From the NCBI RefSeq assembly GCF_000742135.1, contig NZ_KN046818.1, forward strand, positions 4,097,447-4,161,446: a stretch of 64,000 nucleotides of DNA, written 5' to 3'. The notes under the pieces are model-generated. The model did not search any database, was not told the origin of the DNA, and was given only the letters and a program-made list of their open reading frames with translations. Positions 33,540-42,937 of this stretch are shown piece by piece; positions within the stretch are counted from its first letter, which is position 1; every line of letters starts with the position of its first letter. A program made the translations under genes and the position numbers. The stretch is from Klebsiella pneumoniae. Its GTDB lineage: Bacteria; Pseudomonadota; Gammaproteobacteria; Enterobacterales; Enterobacteriaceae.

Positions 33540-33540
33540 C

Positions 33541-33759
33541 GTGGATAAAGCGCAGCTGGTCGAGATAGCCAATACCGAAATGCCGTTCGGTAAATACAAG
33601 GGACGTCGCTTAATCGATGTCCCGGAAGAGTATTTATTGTGGTTCGCGCGTAAGGATCAATTCCCTGCCGGGCATCTTGGCGAACTGATGGCGTTGACCC
33701 TGCTGATTAAAACTGAGGGGCTGAGCGATCTGGTCCAGCCCCTGAAGAAAGCGCGTTAG
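33541..33759 (+). CDS. ypeB: YpeB, DUF3820 protein
   Basis: This is a 72-aa protein of unknown function. The core NTEMPFGKYKGRRLIDVPEE is the DUF3820 signature, shared with proteins often found near nucleases and ligases, and FARKDQFPAGHLGELM follows. The start is GTG at 33541, immediately after the ligA stop. The tail-to-tail neighbour yfeH shares TTAG with its stop. A link to DNA repair is suggested only by its position behind ligA. Confidence 0.9.
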   Translation: MDKAQLVEIANTEMPFGKYKGRRLIDVPEEYLLWFARKDQFPAGHLGELMALTLLIKTEGLSDLVQPLKKAR

Positions 33760-34754
33760 GCTTTGGCCGCGTTGGCCTTTTCCTCAGCGAGACGCGCATC
33801 GGTTTGCTGCTTGTAGCGCCGCGCCAGCACCGCGCAGACCATCAGCTGGATTTGGTGGAAGATCATCAACGGCAGCACCATGATGCCGAGGATGGAGGTC
33901 GGGAAGAGAATATTGGCCATCGGAATGCCGTTGGCCAGGCTCTTTTTCGAACCGCAGAAGACGATGGTAATCTCATCGGCTTTGTTAAAGCCGCAGCGGC
34001 GGGCGACAAAGACGTTGACCGCGATGACGATGGCCAGCAGCACCAGGCTGACCACCACGATAAACAGCAGCGATCCCAGACCGACTTTATGCCAGATGCC
34101 ATTCACCACCGCCTCGCTAAAGGCGGAGTAAACCACCAGCAGAATCGAGGTCTGGTCGGTCTTACCAATCCACTTCTTATGCTTCGCCACCCAGTCGCCA
34201 ATCCACGGCCGCGATAAGTGACCGAGCACGAAAGGCAGCAGCAGCTGCAGCATAATTTTACCGACCTGCTCCAGACTGCCGCCTGCGCCGTGAAGGTTCA
34301 TCAGGACCCCCACCAGTAACGGGGAAACAAAGATCCCCAGCAGGCTGGAGGCCGAGGCTGAGCAAACCGCAGCCGCGACGTTGCCCCCGGCCAGCGAAGT
34401 AAAGGCGATAGCGGATTGCACGGTGGCCGGCAGAATGCACAGATAGATAAAGCCGCTGTAGAGCATCGGATCGACATTCACCGGCGCCCACCAGGCAAAC
34501 AGAACCCCGAGTAGCGGGAAGAGAATAAAGGTGCTGCACATCACCCAGAGATGCAAACGCCAGTGGCTGCCGCCGGCGATAATCGCCTCCCGGGAGAGTT
34601 TAGCGCCATGCATAAAGAACAGTAGCGCGATGGCGGCGGTGGTCAGATGTTCAAAGAAGGGGACGAAAGCGCCACGGGCCGGGAAGAATGAGGCCAGCAG
34701 GACAACGGTGATTAGCGTGGCCGTAAACGGATCGAGAATACGGAAAAGTTTCAT
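33756..34754 (-). CDS. yfeH: YfeH, bile acid:sodium symporter-family protein
   Basis: This 332-aa inner-membrane protein belongs to the BASS/SBF-like 7TM family with about ten hydrophobic segments; the substrate is unknown. Characteristic are LCILPATVQSAIAFTSLAGG and VFCGSKKSLANGIPMANILF, which correspond to the crossing region of the fold. I start at MKLFRILDPFTATL (34754) because it matches E. coli YfeH and GGAGCG precedes it. A longer form from 34796 would add 14 residues. It is divergent from its likely regulator yfeR. Confidence 0.93.
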   Translation of the reverse strand: MKLFRILDPFTATLITVVLLASFFPARGAFVPFFEHLTTAAIALLFFMHGAKLSREAIIAGGSHWRLHLWVMCSTFILFPLLGVLFAWWAPVNVDPMLYSGFIYLCILPATVQSAIAFTSLAGGNVAAAVCSASASSLLGIFVSPLLVGVLMNLHGAGGSLEQVGKIMLQLLLPFVLGHLSRPWIGDWVAKHKKWIGKTDQTSILLVVYSAFSEAVVNGIWHKVGLGSLLFIVVVSLVLLAIVIAVNVFVARRCGFNKADEITIVFCGSKKSLANGIPMANILFPTSILGIMVLPLMIFHQIQLMVCAVLARRYKQQTDARLAEEKANAAKA

Positions 34755-34842
34755 AAACGCTCCTGAAAAGAGATGCGCTATTGTGCTTTTTTTCATTTGA
34801 GAAATAAAATTGATTTATTGCATCTATTCATGAATAAAAAAG

Positions 34843-35769
34843 ATGAATTACTCTCTGCGTCAGTTAAAAGTATTTGTCACCGTCGCCCGGGCCAGAAGCT
34901 TCAGCCGGGCAGGGGAGATGATTGGCTTAAGTCAGTCGGCCGTCAGCCATAGCGTCAAGGAGCTGGAGCATCAGACCGGCGTCCGTCTGCTCGACCGTAC
35001 TACTCGCGAAGTGGTGCTCACCGAGGCGGGTCAGCAGCTGGCGGGCAGGCTGGAACGTTTGCTTGATGAGTTGACGATTACCCTGCGTGACGCCGGGCGG
35101 GTAGGCCAGCAGCTGAGCGGCACCGTCAAGGTCGCCGCCAGTCAGACGATTTCCGCCCACCTTATTCCGCAGTGTATTGCTCACAGCAATCGTCGTTATC
35201 CCGATATCGATTTTGTGCTGCACGATCGGCCCCAGCAGTGGGTGCTGGAAAGTATCCGCCAGGGGGAAGTGGATTTTGGCATCGTGATTGATCCGGGCCC
35301 GGCGGCAGACCTTCAGTGTGAAGTGGTTCTGGCGGAACCATTTTTGCTGCTCTGCCGGGAGGATCATCCTTTTGCCAGCCTGACAGAAGTGCCGTGGCAG
35401 GCGCTGCAGGATGAAAGGCTAATCCTGCAGGATTATGCGTCCGGCAGCCGCCCGCTGATCGATGCGGCCCTCAGCAGGCTGGCTATCCGGGCGAACATCG
35501 TCCAGGAGATTGGCCACCCGGCAACGCTGTTTCCGATGGTAGAATCGGGAATTGGCATCAGCGTTCTGCCGGCGCTGGCGCTACCGTTACCGCAGGGGAG
35601 CCATCTGACGGTGAAACGGCTGACTCCGGTGATGGAGCGGCAGCTGATGCTGGCATGCAGGAAAAATCGCTCGCTGTCGACCGCCGCTCAGGCGTTATGG
35701 GAAATTGTGCGTGAAGAAGGGGAGAATTTAACCGCCGCCAGGGTTGAAGATCCGCTATATCAGCGCTGA
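34843..35769 (+). CDS. yfeR: YfeR, LysR-family regulator
   Basis: This is a 308-aa LysR-type regulator with an N-terminal winged HTH ([20 protein letters not shown] to [13 protein letters not shown]) and a C-terminal effector domain. In Salmonella, YfeR is reported to be osmolarity-linked and to control the divergent yfeH. The yfeR-yfeH gap (34755-34842) contains AATAAA-N5-TTTATT near 34802 and the palindrome ATTCATGAAT, both plausible regulator sites. The effector is unknown. Confidence 0.92.
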   Translation: MNYSLRQLKVFVTVARARSFSRAGEMIGLSQSAVSHSVKELEHQTGVRLLDRTTREVVLTEAGQQLAGRLERLLDELTITLRDAGRVGQQLSGTVKVAASQTISAHLIPQCIAHSNRRYPDIDFVLHDRPQQWVLESIRQGEVDFGIVIDPGPAADLQCEVVLAEPFLLLCREDHPFASLTEVPWQALQDERLILQDYASGSRPLIDAALSRLAIRANIVQEIGHPATLFPMVESGIGISVLPALALPLPQGSHLTVKRLTPVMERQLMLACRKNRSLSTAAQALWEIVREEGENLTAARVEDPLYQR

Positions 35770-35821
35770 CAGAGGGGATTGCTGCGGAGGGACTCGTGGC
35801 AGGGCCATGTTCCGCGCATAG

Positions 35822-35850
35822 CAAAAAGGCGCCTTTAGGGCGCCTTTTTA
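35822..35850 (-). terminator. Terminator of the tRNA Val-Val-Lys operon
   Basis: AAAAAGGCGCC-CTAAA-GGCGCCTTTTT on the minus strand makes a perfect stem, 3 nt past the CCA end of the tRNA-Lys gene. It is also usable by yfeR transcripts. Confidence 0.92.
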
Positions 35851-35853
35851 CAT

Positions 35854-35929
35854 TGGTGGGTCGTGCAGGATTCGAACCTGCGACCAATTGATTAAAAGTC
35901 AACTGCTCTACCAACTGAGCTAACGACCC
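35854..35929 (-). tRNA. lysV: tRNA-Lys (anticodon TTT)
   Basis: This 76-nt cloverleaf starts GGGTCGTTAGCTCAGTTGG, has the anticodon arm GTTGACTTTTAATCAAT with TTT anticodon, T-loop GGTTCGAATCC and encoded CCA. It is the last gene of a Val-Val-Lys operon, 4 nt from the preceding tRNA-Val. E. coli has valU-valX-valY-lysV here; this copy has one tRNA-Val fewer. The symbol follows that synteny. Confidence 0.97.
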
Positions 35930-35933
35930 GAAG

Positions 35934-36009
35934 TGGTGGGTGATGACGGGATCAAACCGCCGACCCCCTCCTTGTAAGGGAGGTGCTCTCCCAGCTGAGC
36001 TAATCACCC
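35934..36009 (-). tRNA. tRNA-Val (anticodon TAC), variant copy with T56
   Basis: This 76-nt cloverleaf (GGGTGATTAGCTCAGCTGGG...) has anticodon TAC and encoded CCA. It is identical to the copy at 36056 except for one base. At window position 35954 the T-loop reads GGTTTGATCC instead of GGTTCGATCC, so the near-universal C56 is changed to T. C56 normally pairs with G19 between the D- and T-loops, so the tRNA may fold or be modified less well. A real allele or a sequence error are both possible. Confidence 0.93.
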
Positions 36010-36055
36010 ACTTCGGTACTTCACATTTTGACAGAAAATCCAGCTGGCGAGAAAG

Positions 36056-36131
36056 TGGTGGGTGATGACGGGATCGAACCGCCGACCCCCTCCTTGTAAG
36101 GGAGGTGCTCTCCCAGCTGAGCTAATCACCC
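36056..36131 (-). tRNA. valU: tRNA-Val (anticodon TAC)
   Basis: This 76-nt tRNA has 5' GGGTGATTAGCTCAGCTGGG, anticodon arm CCTCCCTTACAAGGAGG (TAC), canonical T-loop GGTTCGATCC and encoded CCA. It is the first gene of the Val-Val-Lys operon, transcribed from the promoter at 36149-36176. The symbol is by synteny with E. coli valU. Confidence 0.96.
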
Positions 36132-36148
36132 CCGCTGTGTGGAGTCGC

Positions 36149-36176
36149 ATTATAGGGAGAGTTGAAAATGAGTCAA
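36149..36176 (-). promoter_or_regulatory. Promoter of the tRNA Val-Val-Lys operon
   Basis: On the minus strand TTGACT and TATAAT are separated by 16 nt, followed by a GC-containing discriminator (GCGACTCC) before the first tRNA. This is a strong sigma-70, stable-RNA-type promoter. Confidence 0.88.
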
Positions 36177-36390
36177 CGCCTTTTCTAAAGAATTCGTTCG
36201 TTCGTCGTAAAATTAAACAAAGCGATCGCGAAACCGGCGCCATAGCATGATTTATAAACAAAAATGGCAAACCGTGACGTTCCGATGGGAACAACATTGA
36301 GGAATCAGCCCACGGTGTTAGAATATTGACCCATAATTTCCACCGGACATTGCCGGCTATCGGCATCTTTATTAAACGTAAGGCCAATTC

Positions 36391-37809
36391 ATGAAAATCA
36401 AAACTCGCTTCGCGCCAAGCCCAACCGGCTATCTGCACGTTGGCGGTGCGCGTACTGCTCTCTATTCCTGGCTTTTTGCCCGTAACCACGGCGGTGAGTT
36501 TGTGCTGCGTATTGAAGACACCGATCTCGAACGCTCCACCCCGGAAGCAATTGAAGCCATCATGGATGGCATGAACTGGCTGAATCTGCAATGGGACGAA
36601 GGCCCCTATTTCCAGACCAAACGTTTCGATCGTTATAACAACGTAATCGATGAGATGCTGGAAGCCGGTACCGCTTACAAATGCTATTGCTCGAAAGAAC
36701 GTCTGGAAGCGCTGCGCGAAGAGCAGATGGCGAAGGGTGAGAAGCCGCGTTACGATGGCCGCTGCCGCCATAGCCACGAGCACCATGCTGACGATGAGCC
36801 GTGCGTCGTGCGTTTCGCCAACCCGCAGGAAGGTTCGGTTATTTTTGACGATCAGATCCGCGGACCTATCGAGTTCAGCAACCAGGAACTGGACGATCTG
36901 ATCATTCGCCGTACCGATGGTTCCCCGACCTATAACTTCTGCGTGGTGGTAGATGACTGGGATATGGCGATCACTCACGTGATCCGCGGCGAAGATCATA
37001 TCAACAACACGCCGCGCCAGATCAACATCCTCAAAGCGCTGAATGCGCCGGTGCCTGTTTATGCGCACGTGTCGATGATCAACGGCGATGACGGTAAAAA
37101 ACTTTCCAAGCGCCACGGCGCAGTGAGCGTGATGCAGTATCGCGACGACGGCTACCTGCCGGAAGCGCTACTCAACTATCTGGTGCGCCTGGGCTGGTCT
37201 CATGGCGATCAGGAGATTTTCACTCGCGAAGAGATGATTGAGTTCTTCTCGCTGGGCGCGGTGAGCAAATCCGCCAGTGCCTTTAACACCGATAAACTGC
37301 TGTGGTTAAACCATCACTATATCAATACCCTGCCGGCGGAGTATGTGGCAACGCATCTGCAGTGGCATATCGAGCAGGAAAATATCGACACTCGCAACGG
37401 CCCGCAGCTGGCTGAGCTGGTGAAACTGCTGGGCGAGCGTTGCAAGACGCTGAAAGAGATGGCCCAGAGCTGCCGCTACTTCTATGAAGAGTTCGCTGAA
37501 TTCGATGCCGACGCCGCGAAAAAACATCTGCGTCCAGTGGCGCGTCAGCCGCTGGAAGTGGTTCGCGATAAGCTGGCGGCGATTAGCGACTGGACGGCGG
37601 AAAACGTCCATCACGCGATTCAGGCAACTGCTGATGAGCTGGAGGTGGGGATGGGTAAAGTCGGTATGCCGCTGCGCGTGGCGGTTACCGGGGTAGGGCA
37701 ATCTCCTGCGCTAGACGTTACTGTCCATGCTATCGGTAAATCCCGTAGCGTAGATCGTATCAATAAAGCGCTGGCTTTTATCGCTGAACGCGAAGGCCAG
37801 GCGTCCTGA
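36391..37809 (+). CDS. gltX: Glutamyl-tRNA synthetase
   Basis: GltX charges tRNA-Glu; the product also feeds haem synthesis. It is 472 aa, close to the E. coli protein. The class I HIGH-like motif is [17 protein letters not shown] and the KMSKS-like motif is [13 protein letters not shown] zinc site is built from CYCSKERL and RCRHSHEH. The anticodon-binding helices fill the C-terminus. GTAAGGCCAATTC precedes the ATG, and a terminator follows the stop. It is divergent from the tRNA operon. Confidence 0.99.
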   Translation: MKIKTRFAPSPTGYLHVGGARTALYSWLFARNHGGEFVLRIEDTDLERSTPEAIEAIMDGMNWLNLQWDEGPYFQTKRFDRYNNVIDEMLEAGTAYKCYCSKERLEALREEQMAKGEKPRYDGRCRHSHEHHADDEPCVVRFANPQEGSVIFDDQIRGPIEFSNQELDDLIIRRTDGSPTYNFCVVVDDWDMAITHVIRGEDHINNTPRQINILKALNAPVPVYAHVSMINGDDGKKLSKRHGAVSVMQYRDDGYLPEALLNYLVRLGWSHGDQEIFTREEMIEFFSLGAVSKSASAFNTDKLLWLNHHYINTLPAEYVATHLQWHIEQENIDTRNGPQLAELVKLLGERCKTLKEMAQSCRYFYEEFAEFDADAAKKHLRPVARQPLEVVRDKLAAISDWTAENVHHAIQATADELEVGMGKVGMPLRVAVTGVGQSPALDVTVHAIGKSRSVDRINKALAFIAEREGQAS

Positions 37810-37828
37810 CGGCGTCGCAGCTGAAACA

Positions 37829-37856
37829 ACGGCAGGTTACCCTGCCGTTTTTTTTG
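37829..37856. terminator. gltX terminator
   Basis: ACGGCAGG-TTAC-CCTGCCGT with eight T residues behind it lies 20 nt after the gltX stop. It also faces the end of the convergent yfeD. Confidence 0.93.
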
Positions 37857-37860
37857 TCTG

Positions 37861-38253
37861 TTATTCCGGACTGGCGATGCCGAGGCGGGCAAGAAAACCA
37901 CTAATCCCTTCCCGGGCCAGCAGATCGCGGAGCTGCAGCTGTTCTGCCGGAGTCATCAGCTGTAGGGTTTCCGTGATTTGCCGCCAGATCGCGTCTGCCT
38001 CATTGACCAGGTATGCACCTGGCGATTCCGCGAGATGATTGTCGGTAAGCAGATGGCGTCTGGCAGGGATGTTGGTCAGAAACTCGCGTACCGGTTGGTC
38101 GATAACCACCAGTCGCGCTCGCCCCCCTTTAACGCCGGGTATTGCTTCGGTGCGCCATTGTTTCTCGCGAACCCAGCGATTGATCGTTTGTCTGGCCAGC
38201 CCCAGGCAGTCGGCAAGCTCTGCGGGCGTCATTTTATCTTTCAGTTTCATCAT
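37861..38253 (-). CDS. yfeD: YfeD, HTH DNA-binding protein
   Basis: This is a 130-aa small DNA-binding protein of the YfeC/YfeD family. The N-terminal helix-turn-helix reads MTPAELADCLGLARQTINRW, then WRTEAIPGVKGGRARLVVID, and a C-terminal helical part TPAEQLQLRDLLAREGISGF. It lies 3 nt downstream of the paralogue yfeC, and the two share layout and end (REGI-x-x-x-LxRLGI). Targets are unknown. Confidence 0.9.
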   Translation of the reverse strand: MMKLKDKMTPAELADCLGLARQTINRWVREKQWRTEAIPGVKGGRARLVVIDQPVREFLTNIPARRHLLTDNHLAESPGAYLVNEADAIWRQITETLQLMTPAEQLQLRDLLAREGISGFLARLGIASPE

Positions 38254-38256
38254 GGT

Positions 38257-38610
38257 TTACCGATCGCGGATCCCTAACCGAAGCAGTAACCCGGTGATCC
38301 CCTCGCGCAGCAACAAAGACATAAGCTGCTTCTGCTCGCTGGGGGTGAGTTCTTTACTGAGGGTCAGCAGCAGCGATTCCAGATCGCTATCATGGGGAGA
38401 ATAGATGCCGGGCGTCTCCGCCACCCGCTGGGCGCTGCGGATAAACTCCCTGACTTGCTCATTGACATGGACCAGGCGCGCTTTGCCGCCCTGGACGCCA
38501 GGTCGCGGAGAGGTTTGCCAGCCTTCTTTCCGCACCCACTTATTGATAGTTTGCCGACTGTAGCCGGTTAGATGGGCAATTTCTTCAGGTGTCATTCGTT
38601 CCTTGAGCAT
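38257..38610 (-). CDS. yfeC: YfeC, HTH DNA-binding protein
   Basis: This is a 117-aa paralogue of YfeD with the HTH MTPEEIAHLTGYSRQTINKW, the conserved RPGVQGGKARLVHV and the C-terminal LTPSEQKQLMSLLLREGITG. It is the first gene of the yfeC-yfeD pair. The pair looks like an old tandem duplication kept next to gltX in enterics. Function unknown. Confidence 0.9.
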   Translation of the reverse strand: MLKERMTPEEIAHLTGYSRQTINKWVRKEGWQTSPRPGVQGGKARLVHVNEQVREFIRSAQRVAETPGIYSPHDSDLESLLLTLSKELTPSEQKQLMSLLLREGITGLLLRLGIRDR

Positions 38611-38768
38611 ACTATTTCCTGAGTAAATGTATGGGAATTAGCTGCCCATGTTATAGCATCCTTTTACGTGAAAAGGTGACCTGTTTAACTTCTGACTGCG
38701 ATAAGGCTCGCAATGTCAGCAAGTTGCCTGCTTTTTCAGCGATTGAATCGGGAAGGATAATTTTGCCG

Positions 38769-38797
38769 TTGACACCTGAGCGAGGAATTCATATTAT
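38769..38797 (+). promoter_or_regulatory. Promoter of the tRNA-Ala pair
   Basis: TTGACA and TATTAT are separated by exactly 17 nt, followed by the GC-rich discriminator GCCGCCCG, which is typical of stringently controlled stable-RNA promoters. Confidence 0.9.
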
Positions 38798-38829
38798 GCC
38801 GCCCGTCAACACGACACGCTTTACGTTAC

Positions 38830-38905
<76 letters not shown>

Positions 38906-38946
38906 AATTCTGCACCCAGCGGATTTGGTTCGTAAAGAAGTCCTGT

Positions 38947-39022
<76 letters not shown>

Positions 39023-39029
39023 AAATTCA

Positions 39030-39060
39030 GAACCCTCGCTTCGGCGGGGGTTTTTGTTTT
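39030..39060 (+). terminator. tRNA-Ala terminator
   Basis: AACCCTCGCT-TCG-GCGGGGGTT forms an imperfect stem followed by TTTGTTTTT, right behind the second tRNA-Ala. Confidence 0.85.
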
Positions 39061-39231
39061 TAGCGGGTTTCATGTAAAGCACTTTCTGGTTACGTCAGTT
39101 AATCTCCAGCAATTAAAATCGAAAGTAATTTCAGACTTTTTCCTGATAATTCGCCTTGCCTGCCCTAAATAAGCAACATAACATTTCCCCCATTAAACGT
39201 GATGAGGTTTCTGGAGTTTTAATTAACAATA

Positions 39232-41445
39232 ATGCTTGATAAAATTAACATTAATATCAAAAAAACTCTATTGGCCTTTATCATTTGTTTAGTCGCTATT
39301 CCGCTGGCTCGTTTTATTTCACCGCAAACGATAATTGACGGCAATCTTATTTATATTGCCTGGCTGCCAATCAGCGTGATGTTTTCTGTTATTTTTATCT
39401 TTGGCCGCTATGCAATTGCGCCATTAATTCTCGCGTTTGCCATCACCAATAGTTTTCTCATTAAATTAACGCTGCCGCAGGCGTTTATCTTACTTTTTTG
39501 TCAACTGTTCGCCGTGTTTGTCTCCTGCGCTATTCTGCGACTGTTGGTGGGGAAGCGCTGGCGCTGCGGTCCAACGGCAAAACATATGGGGGCGCGGATC
39601 TTCTGGGGCGGCTTCTTCGCGCCGGTGCTCCTGAAAATCACCATGTATCTCGCCGGACAATATTTTGCGTTTCCATTAGCTATTACCAGTTACTTTGGTA
39701 GTATGCCGTTGATTTATACTGTAATAGATATCCAAAGTTTAATCAGTGCGGCATTAATTTTTACGACGTTTCTTTATTATCCAATGCGGATGATTATCAG
39801 TCCGCGCTACGCCCGACGTTTCTGGCAGCAGGAATGTTTACCGTGGCTGGCACCGCAATATCGCTCCTTTACCCTATATTGGTTTATCGCGTTGGCGGTG
39901 ATATTAACGCTATTGTGTGCGCCGTATCAGTCTGAATTTATTGCCGGTTATTTAGTTCCGGTTATTTTTATTGTTTACTTTATCGGTATCAGTCGAATAG
40001 GCCATGCGCTATTGCGTATTTCATGGTCTGTCTCGGCCTTTTTGCTGGTGGTATATAACAAAAACTTTCTCCAGGGGGTGCAAAGCGAGTATTCACTCTC
40101 CTTTGTGCTGTCGGTTCTGATCTCCTTTACTATCTGTTTGTTTTATATGGCCGACATCTATGCCCGCAGCGACCGCAACAAACGCCGCTGGCGTAGCCAG
40201 GCGGAAGAGGATCCGCTGACCGGCTTGCCTAACCTGCGCGCGCTGGAGAGCCATTTACAGAGCTGTCCTCAGCAGGCTATCTGCAGCCTGCGTATTGATA
40301 ATCTCGACTTTCTCAGTCGGCATTATGGTCTGATGATGGGGGTGGACTGTAAACGGCAGATTATTCGGGCGCTGCAACCGCTGCTGGGAGCGGCGGATAA
40401 AGTCTTTCAGGTACCGGGCAGCGAACTGATCCTCGTGCTTGATGGACCGGAGCCGTCGTCCCGCTTGAACCATATGGTCGCGGTCCTCAACCACAAAAAG
40501 TTCAGCTGGCACAATCAGCCGCTGGATTTGGAGTTTGGCGCGGCCTGGGGCCGCGATGACGGTCAGGGTGAGGGACTTTACCAGATGCTGGGCCAGCTAA
40601 GCTGGCTTTCCGAACAGGCGGGCAGTGAACGTCGGGTGCTGGCGCTGGACGAGGAGCAGGATCTGGTGGTGGATCAAACTACCGAGCAGGTGCGCCTCCT
40701 TATGCGCGTCAAGCAAGTGCTCAAAGATCGCGCGCTGATGCTCTATGCGCAACCGATTCAGAATCCGGAGGGGGAGGGTTATCATGAGATCCTCACGCGC
40801 ATGCGCTGTGGCGATAGCGTCATTATGCCCGACCGATTCATTCCGCTGATTGTGCAGTTTAACCTCAGCCAACGTTTTGACATGCTGGTGCTGGAGACCT
40901 TGTTCAGTATGCTCCATAAGCATCCCGGCCAGCGATTCTCGGTCAACCTGCTGCCTGCAACTCTGATGCAAAAGAACAGCGCAGGGCAGATTATCGCGCT
41001 GTTTCAACGCTATAGCGTCTCGCCAGAACTTATAACTATTGAGGTGACCGAAGAGCAGGCCTTCTCTAATGCGGACACCAGTCGGCAAAATCTTGAAGCG
41101 TTGCGCGCGTTTGGTTGCGCCATCGCTATTGATGACTTTGGCACCGGCTATGCGAACTATGAACGTCTGAAACATTTACAGGCCGATATCATTAAGATTG
41201 ACGGCTGCTTCGTCCGCGACATCCTCACGGACCCGCTGGACGCCATCATGGTGAAATCGATTGTCGAGATGGCGCGGGCGAAACAGATGAGCGTGGTGGC
41301 GGAATATGTCGAAAGCGAACCGCAAAAAGCGCGCTTGCTGGAGCTGGGCGTGAATTATCTGCAGGGTTATCTGATCGGTAAACCACAGCCGCTGGGTGAA
41401 TGTCGGGCAAAAAAAAGCCGGGCATTGCCCGGCTCAGATGACTGA
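39232..41445 (+). CDS. pdeA: PdeA (YfeA), membrane-bound EAL-domain protein
   Basis: This 737-aa protein has an N-terminal membrane module of about eight segments (MASE1-like, residues 10-310), a degenerate GGDEF domain, and a C-terminal EAL phosphodiesterase domain that would hydrolyse cyclic di-GMP. The GGDEF part keeps DPLTGLPNLRALE but has GSELILV in place of GGDEF, so cyclase activity is unlikely. The EAL part reads HEILTRM at the EAL position yet keeps EVTEEQAF, AIDDFGTGYANY, IIKIDGCFVRDI, VVAEYVES and LQGYLIGKPQPL. Its last codons contain the nupC terminator. AGCAACATAAC... provides only a weak ribosome site before the ATG. Confidence 0.92.
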   Translation: MLDKININIKKTLLAFIICLVAIPLARFISPQTIIDGNLIYIAWLPISVMFSVIFIFGRYAIAPLILAFAITNSFLIKLTLPQAFILLFCQLFAVFVSCAILRLLVGKRWRCGPTAKHMGARIFWGGFFAPVLLKITMYLAGQYFAFPLAITSYFGSMPLIYTVIDIQSLISAALIFTTFLYYPMRMIISPRYARRFWQQECLPWLAPQYRSFTLYWFIALAVILTLLCAPYQSEFIAGYLVPVIFIVYFIGISRIGHALLRISWSVSAFLLVVYNKNFLQGVQSEYSLSFVLSVLISFTICLFYMADIYARSDRNKRRWRSQAEEDPLTGLPNLRALESHLQSCPQQAICSLRIDNLDFLSRHYGLMMGVDCKRQIIRALQPLLGAADKVFQVPGSELILVLDGPEPSSRLNHMVAVLNHKKFSWHNQPLDLEFGAAWGRDDGQGEGLYQMLGQLSWLSEQAGSERRVLALDEEQDLVVDQTTEQVRLLMRVKQVLKDRALMLYAQPIQNPEGEGYHEILTRMRCGDSVIMPDRFIPLIVQFNLSQRFDMLVLETLFSMLHKHPGQRFSVNLLPATLMQKNSAGQIIALFQRYSVSPELITIEVTEEQAFSNADTSRQNLEALRAFGCAIAIDDFGTGYANYERLKHLQADIIKIDGCFVRDILTDPLDAIMVKSIVEMARAKQMSVVAEYVESEPQKARLLELGVNYLQGYLIGKPQPLGECRAKKSRALPGSDD
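41409..41434 (-). terminator. nupC terminator inside the pdeA 3' end
   Basis: On the minus strand AGCCGGGC-AAT-GCCCGGCT is followed by eight T residues, 18 nt after the nupC stop. It lies entirely within the last codons of pdeA and encodes part of its KKSRALPG tail. Confidence 0.88.
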
Positions 41446-41451
41446 CGTCTG

Positions 41452-42654
41452 TTACAGAACCAGCGCCGCAATCGAGGCGGACAGCACGCTAACCAGCGTG
41501 GAGCCGTACACCAGCTTCAGACCGAAGCGAGAAACTACGTTGCCCTGTTCTTCGTTCAGACCTTTGATCGCCCCGGCAATAATACCGATAGATGAGAAGT
41601 TGGCGAAGGAGACCAGGAAGATAGAGATAATGCCTTCCGCGCGCGGGGAGAGCGTCGAGGCAATTTTCTGCAGATCCATCATGGCGACGAATTCATTGGA
41701 GACCAGTTTGGTAGCCATAATACTGCCCACCTGCAGCGCTTCGCTTGCCGGCACACCCATCACCCAGGCGACCGGGTAGAAGATATAGCCGAGGATACCC
41801 TGGAAGGAAATGCTATAGCCGAACCAACCGGTCACGGTGGCGAACAGGGCATTCAGCGCCGAGATCAGCGCGATGAAGCCGATCAACATCGCCGCCACGA
41901 TAATCGCGACTTTAAAACCTGCCAGAATATACTCGCCCAGCATCTCGAAGAAGCTCTGACCTTCGTGCAGATTCGACATCTGCAGATTTTCTTCGCTCTC
42001 TTCCACGCGGTAAGGGTTAATTAATGACAGAACGATAAAGGTGCTGAACATGTTGAGCACCAGCGCCGCAACGACATACTTTGGCTGCAGCATGGTCATG
42101 TAAGCGCCTACGATGGACATGGACACGGTGGACATCGCCGTCGCCGCCATGGTGTACATGCGGTTGCGCGACATTTTGCCGAGAATATCTTTATACGCGA
42201 TAAAGTTTTCCGACTGGCCGAGGATCAACGAGCTCACTGCGTTGAAGGACTCCAGCTTGCCCATGCCGTTAACTTTCGACAGGACGGTACCGATCGCGCG
42301 AATGACAATCGGCAGGATACGAATATGCTGCAAAATGCCGATCAAAGCCGAAATGAAGACGATAGGGCACAAAACTTTGAGGAAGAAGAAGGCCAGGCCT
42401 TTATCGTTCATGCCGCCGAACACGAAGTTTGTCCCTTCGTTGGCAAACCCGAGGAGTTTTTCAAACATCTCGGAAAATCCTTTCACAAAACCCAGACCAA
42501 TATCGGAGTTGAGGAAGAACCAGGCCAGCAGGACTTCAATGACAAGCAGTTGAACAACATAACGAATACGGATCTTTTGGCGGTCATGGCTGACCAACAG
42601 GGCCAGTATAGCCACCACAACGATCGCGAGGACAAAATGCAAGACGCGGTCCAT
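41452..42654 (-). CDS. nupC: NupC, nucleoside:proton symporter
   Basis: NupC imports pyrimidine nucleosides and adenosine (not guanosine) by proton symport; it is the bacterial concentrative nucleoside transporter type. It is 400 aa from [19 protein letters not shown], exactly the E. coli length; the upstream 13-residue extension was rejected. Substrate-site segments are [15 protein letters not shown] and [14 protein letters not shown], with [15 protein letters not shown] near the end. Regulation by CRP and CytR is known in E. coli, and two CRP-like sites lie upstream here. A Cra or PTS link is not visible. Confidence 0.97.
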   Translation of the reverse strand: MDRVLHFVLAIVVVAILALLVSHDRQKIRIRYVVQLLVIEVLLAWFFLNSDIGLGFVKGFSEMFEKLLGFANEGTNFVFGGMNDKGLAFFFLKVLCPIVFISALIGILQHIRILPIVIRAIGTVLSKVNGMGKLESFNAVSSLILGQSENFIAYKDILGKMSRNRMYTMAATAMSTVSMSIVGAYMTMLQPKYVVAALVLNMFSTFIVLSLINPYRVEESEENLQMSNLHEGQSFFEMLGEYILAGFKVAIIVAAMLIGFIALISALNALFATVTGWFGYSISFQGILGYIFYPVAWVMGVPASEALQVGSIMATKLVSNEFVAMMDLQKIASTLSPRAEGIISIFLVSFANFSSIGIIAGAIKGLNEEQGNVVSRFGLKLVYGSTLVSVLSASIAALVL

Positions 42655-42719
42655 AGTTGCTCCAAATATGAGGCAGGTTAAATTTCCGTGCACATTCTAT
42701 GCAACGGCTTTAAAGAAAA

Positions 42720-42765
42720 CGAGATCAATTGCACACTATTGCAAGGAACTGTGACCAATGGCAAA
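42720..42765 (-). promoter_or_regulatory. Two CRP-like sites upstream of nupC
   Basis: On the minus strand TGTGC-N6-TCTCG (42720-42735) and TTTGC-N6-TCACA (42750-42765) each match the CRP consensus in part. They lie upstream of nupC, where CRP and CytR control is known in E. coli. Individual matches are weak. Confidence 0.4.
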
Positions 42766-42937
42766 AATAGTGATCCAACATCCACTTTTGTTATGTTACG
42801 TAAAGGTTTTAAAAGTTGCATTCTTGTACTACTCTTAATAGCGGGCTGGATCTCGTTTTCTGACGCCCGTATTCCATTTCCGGCCAGCTATTGTTCCCTT
42901 CTATCACAGCAATCATTATCTCCATTCTAAATGAACT

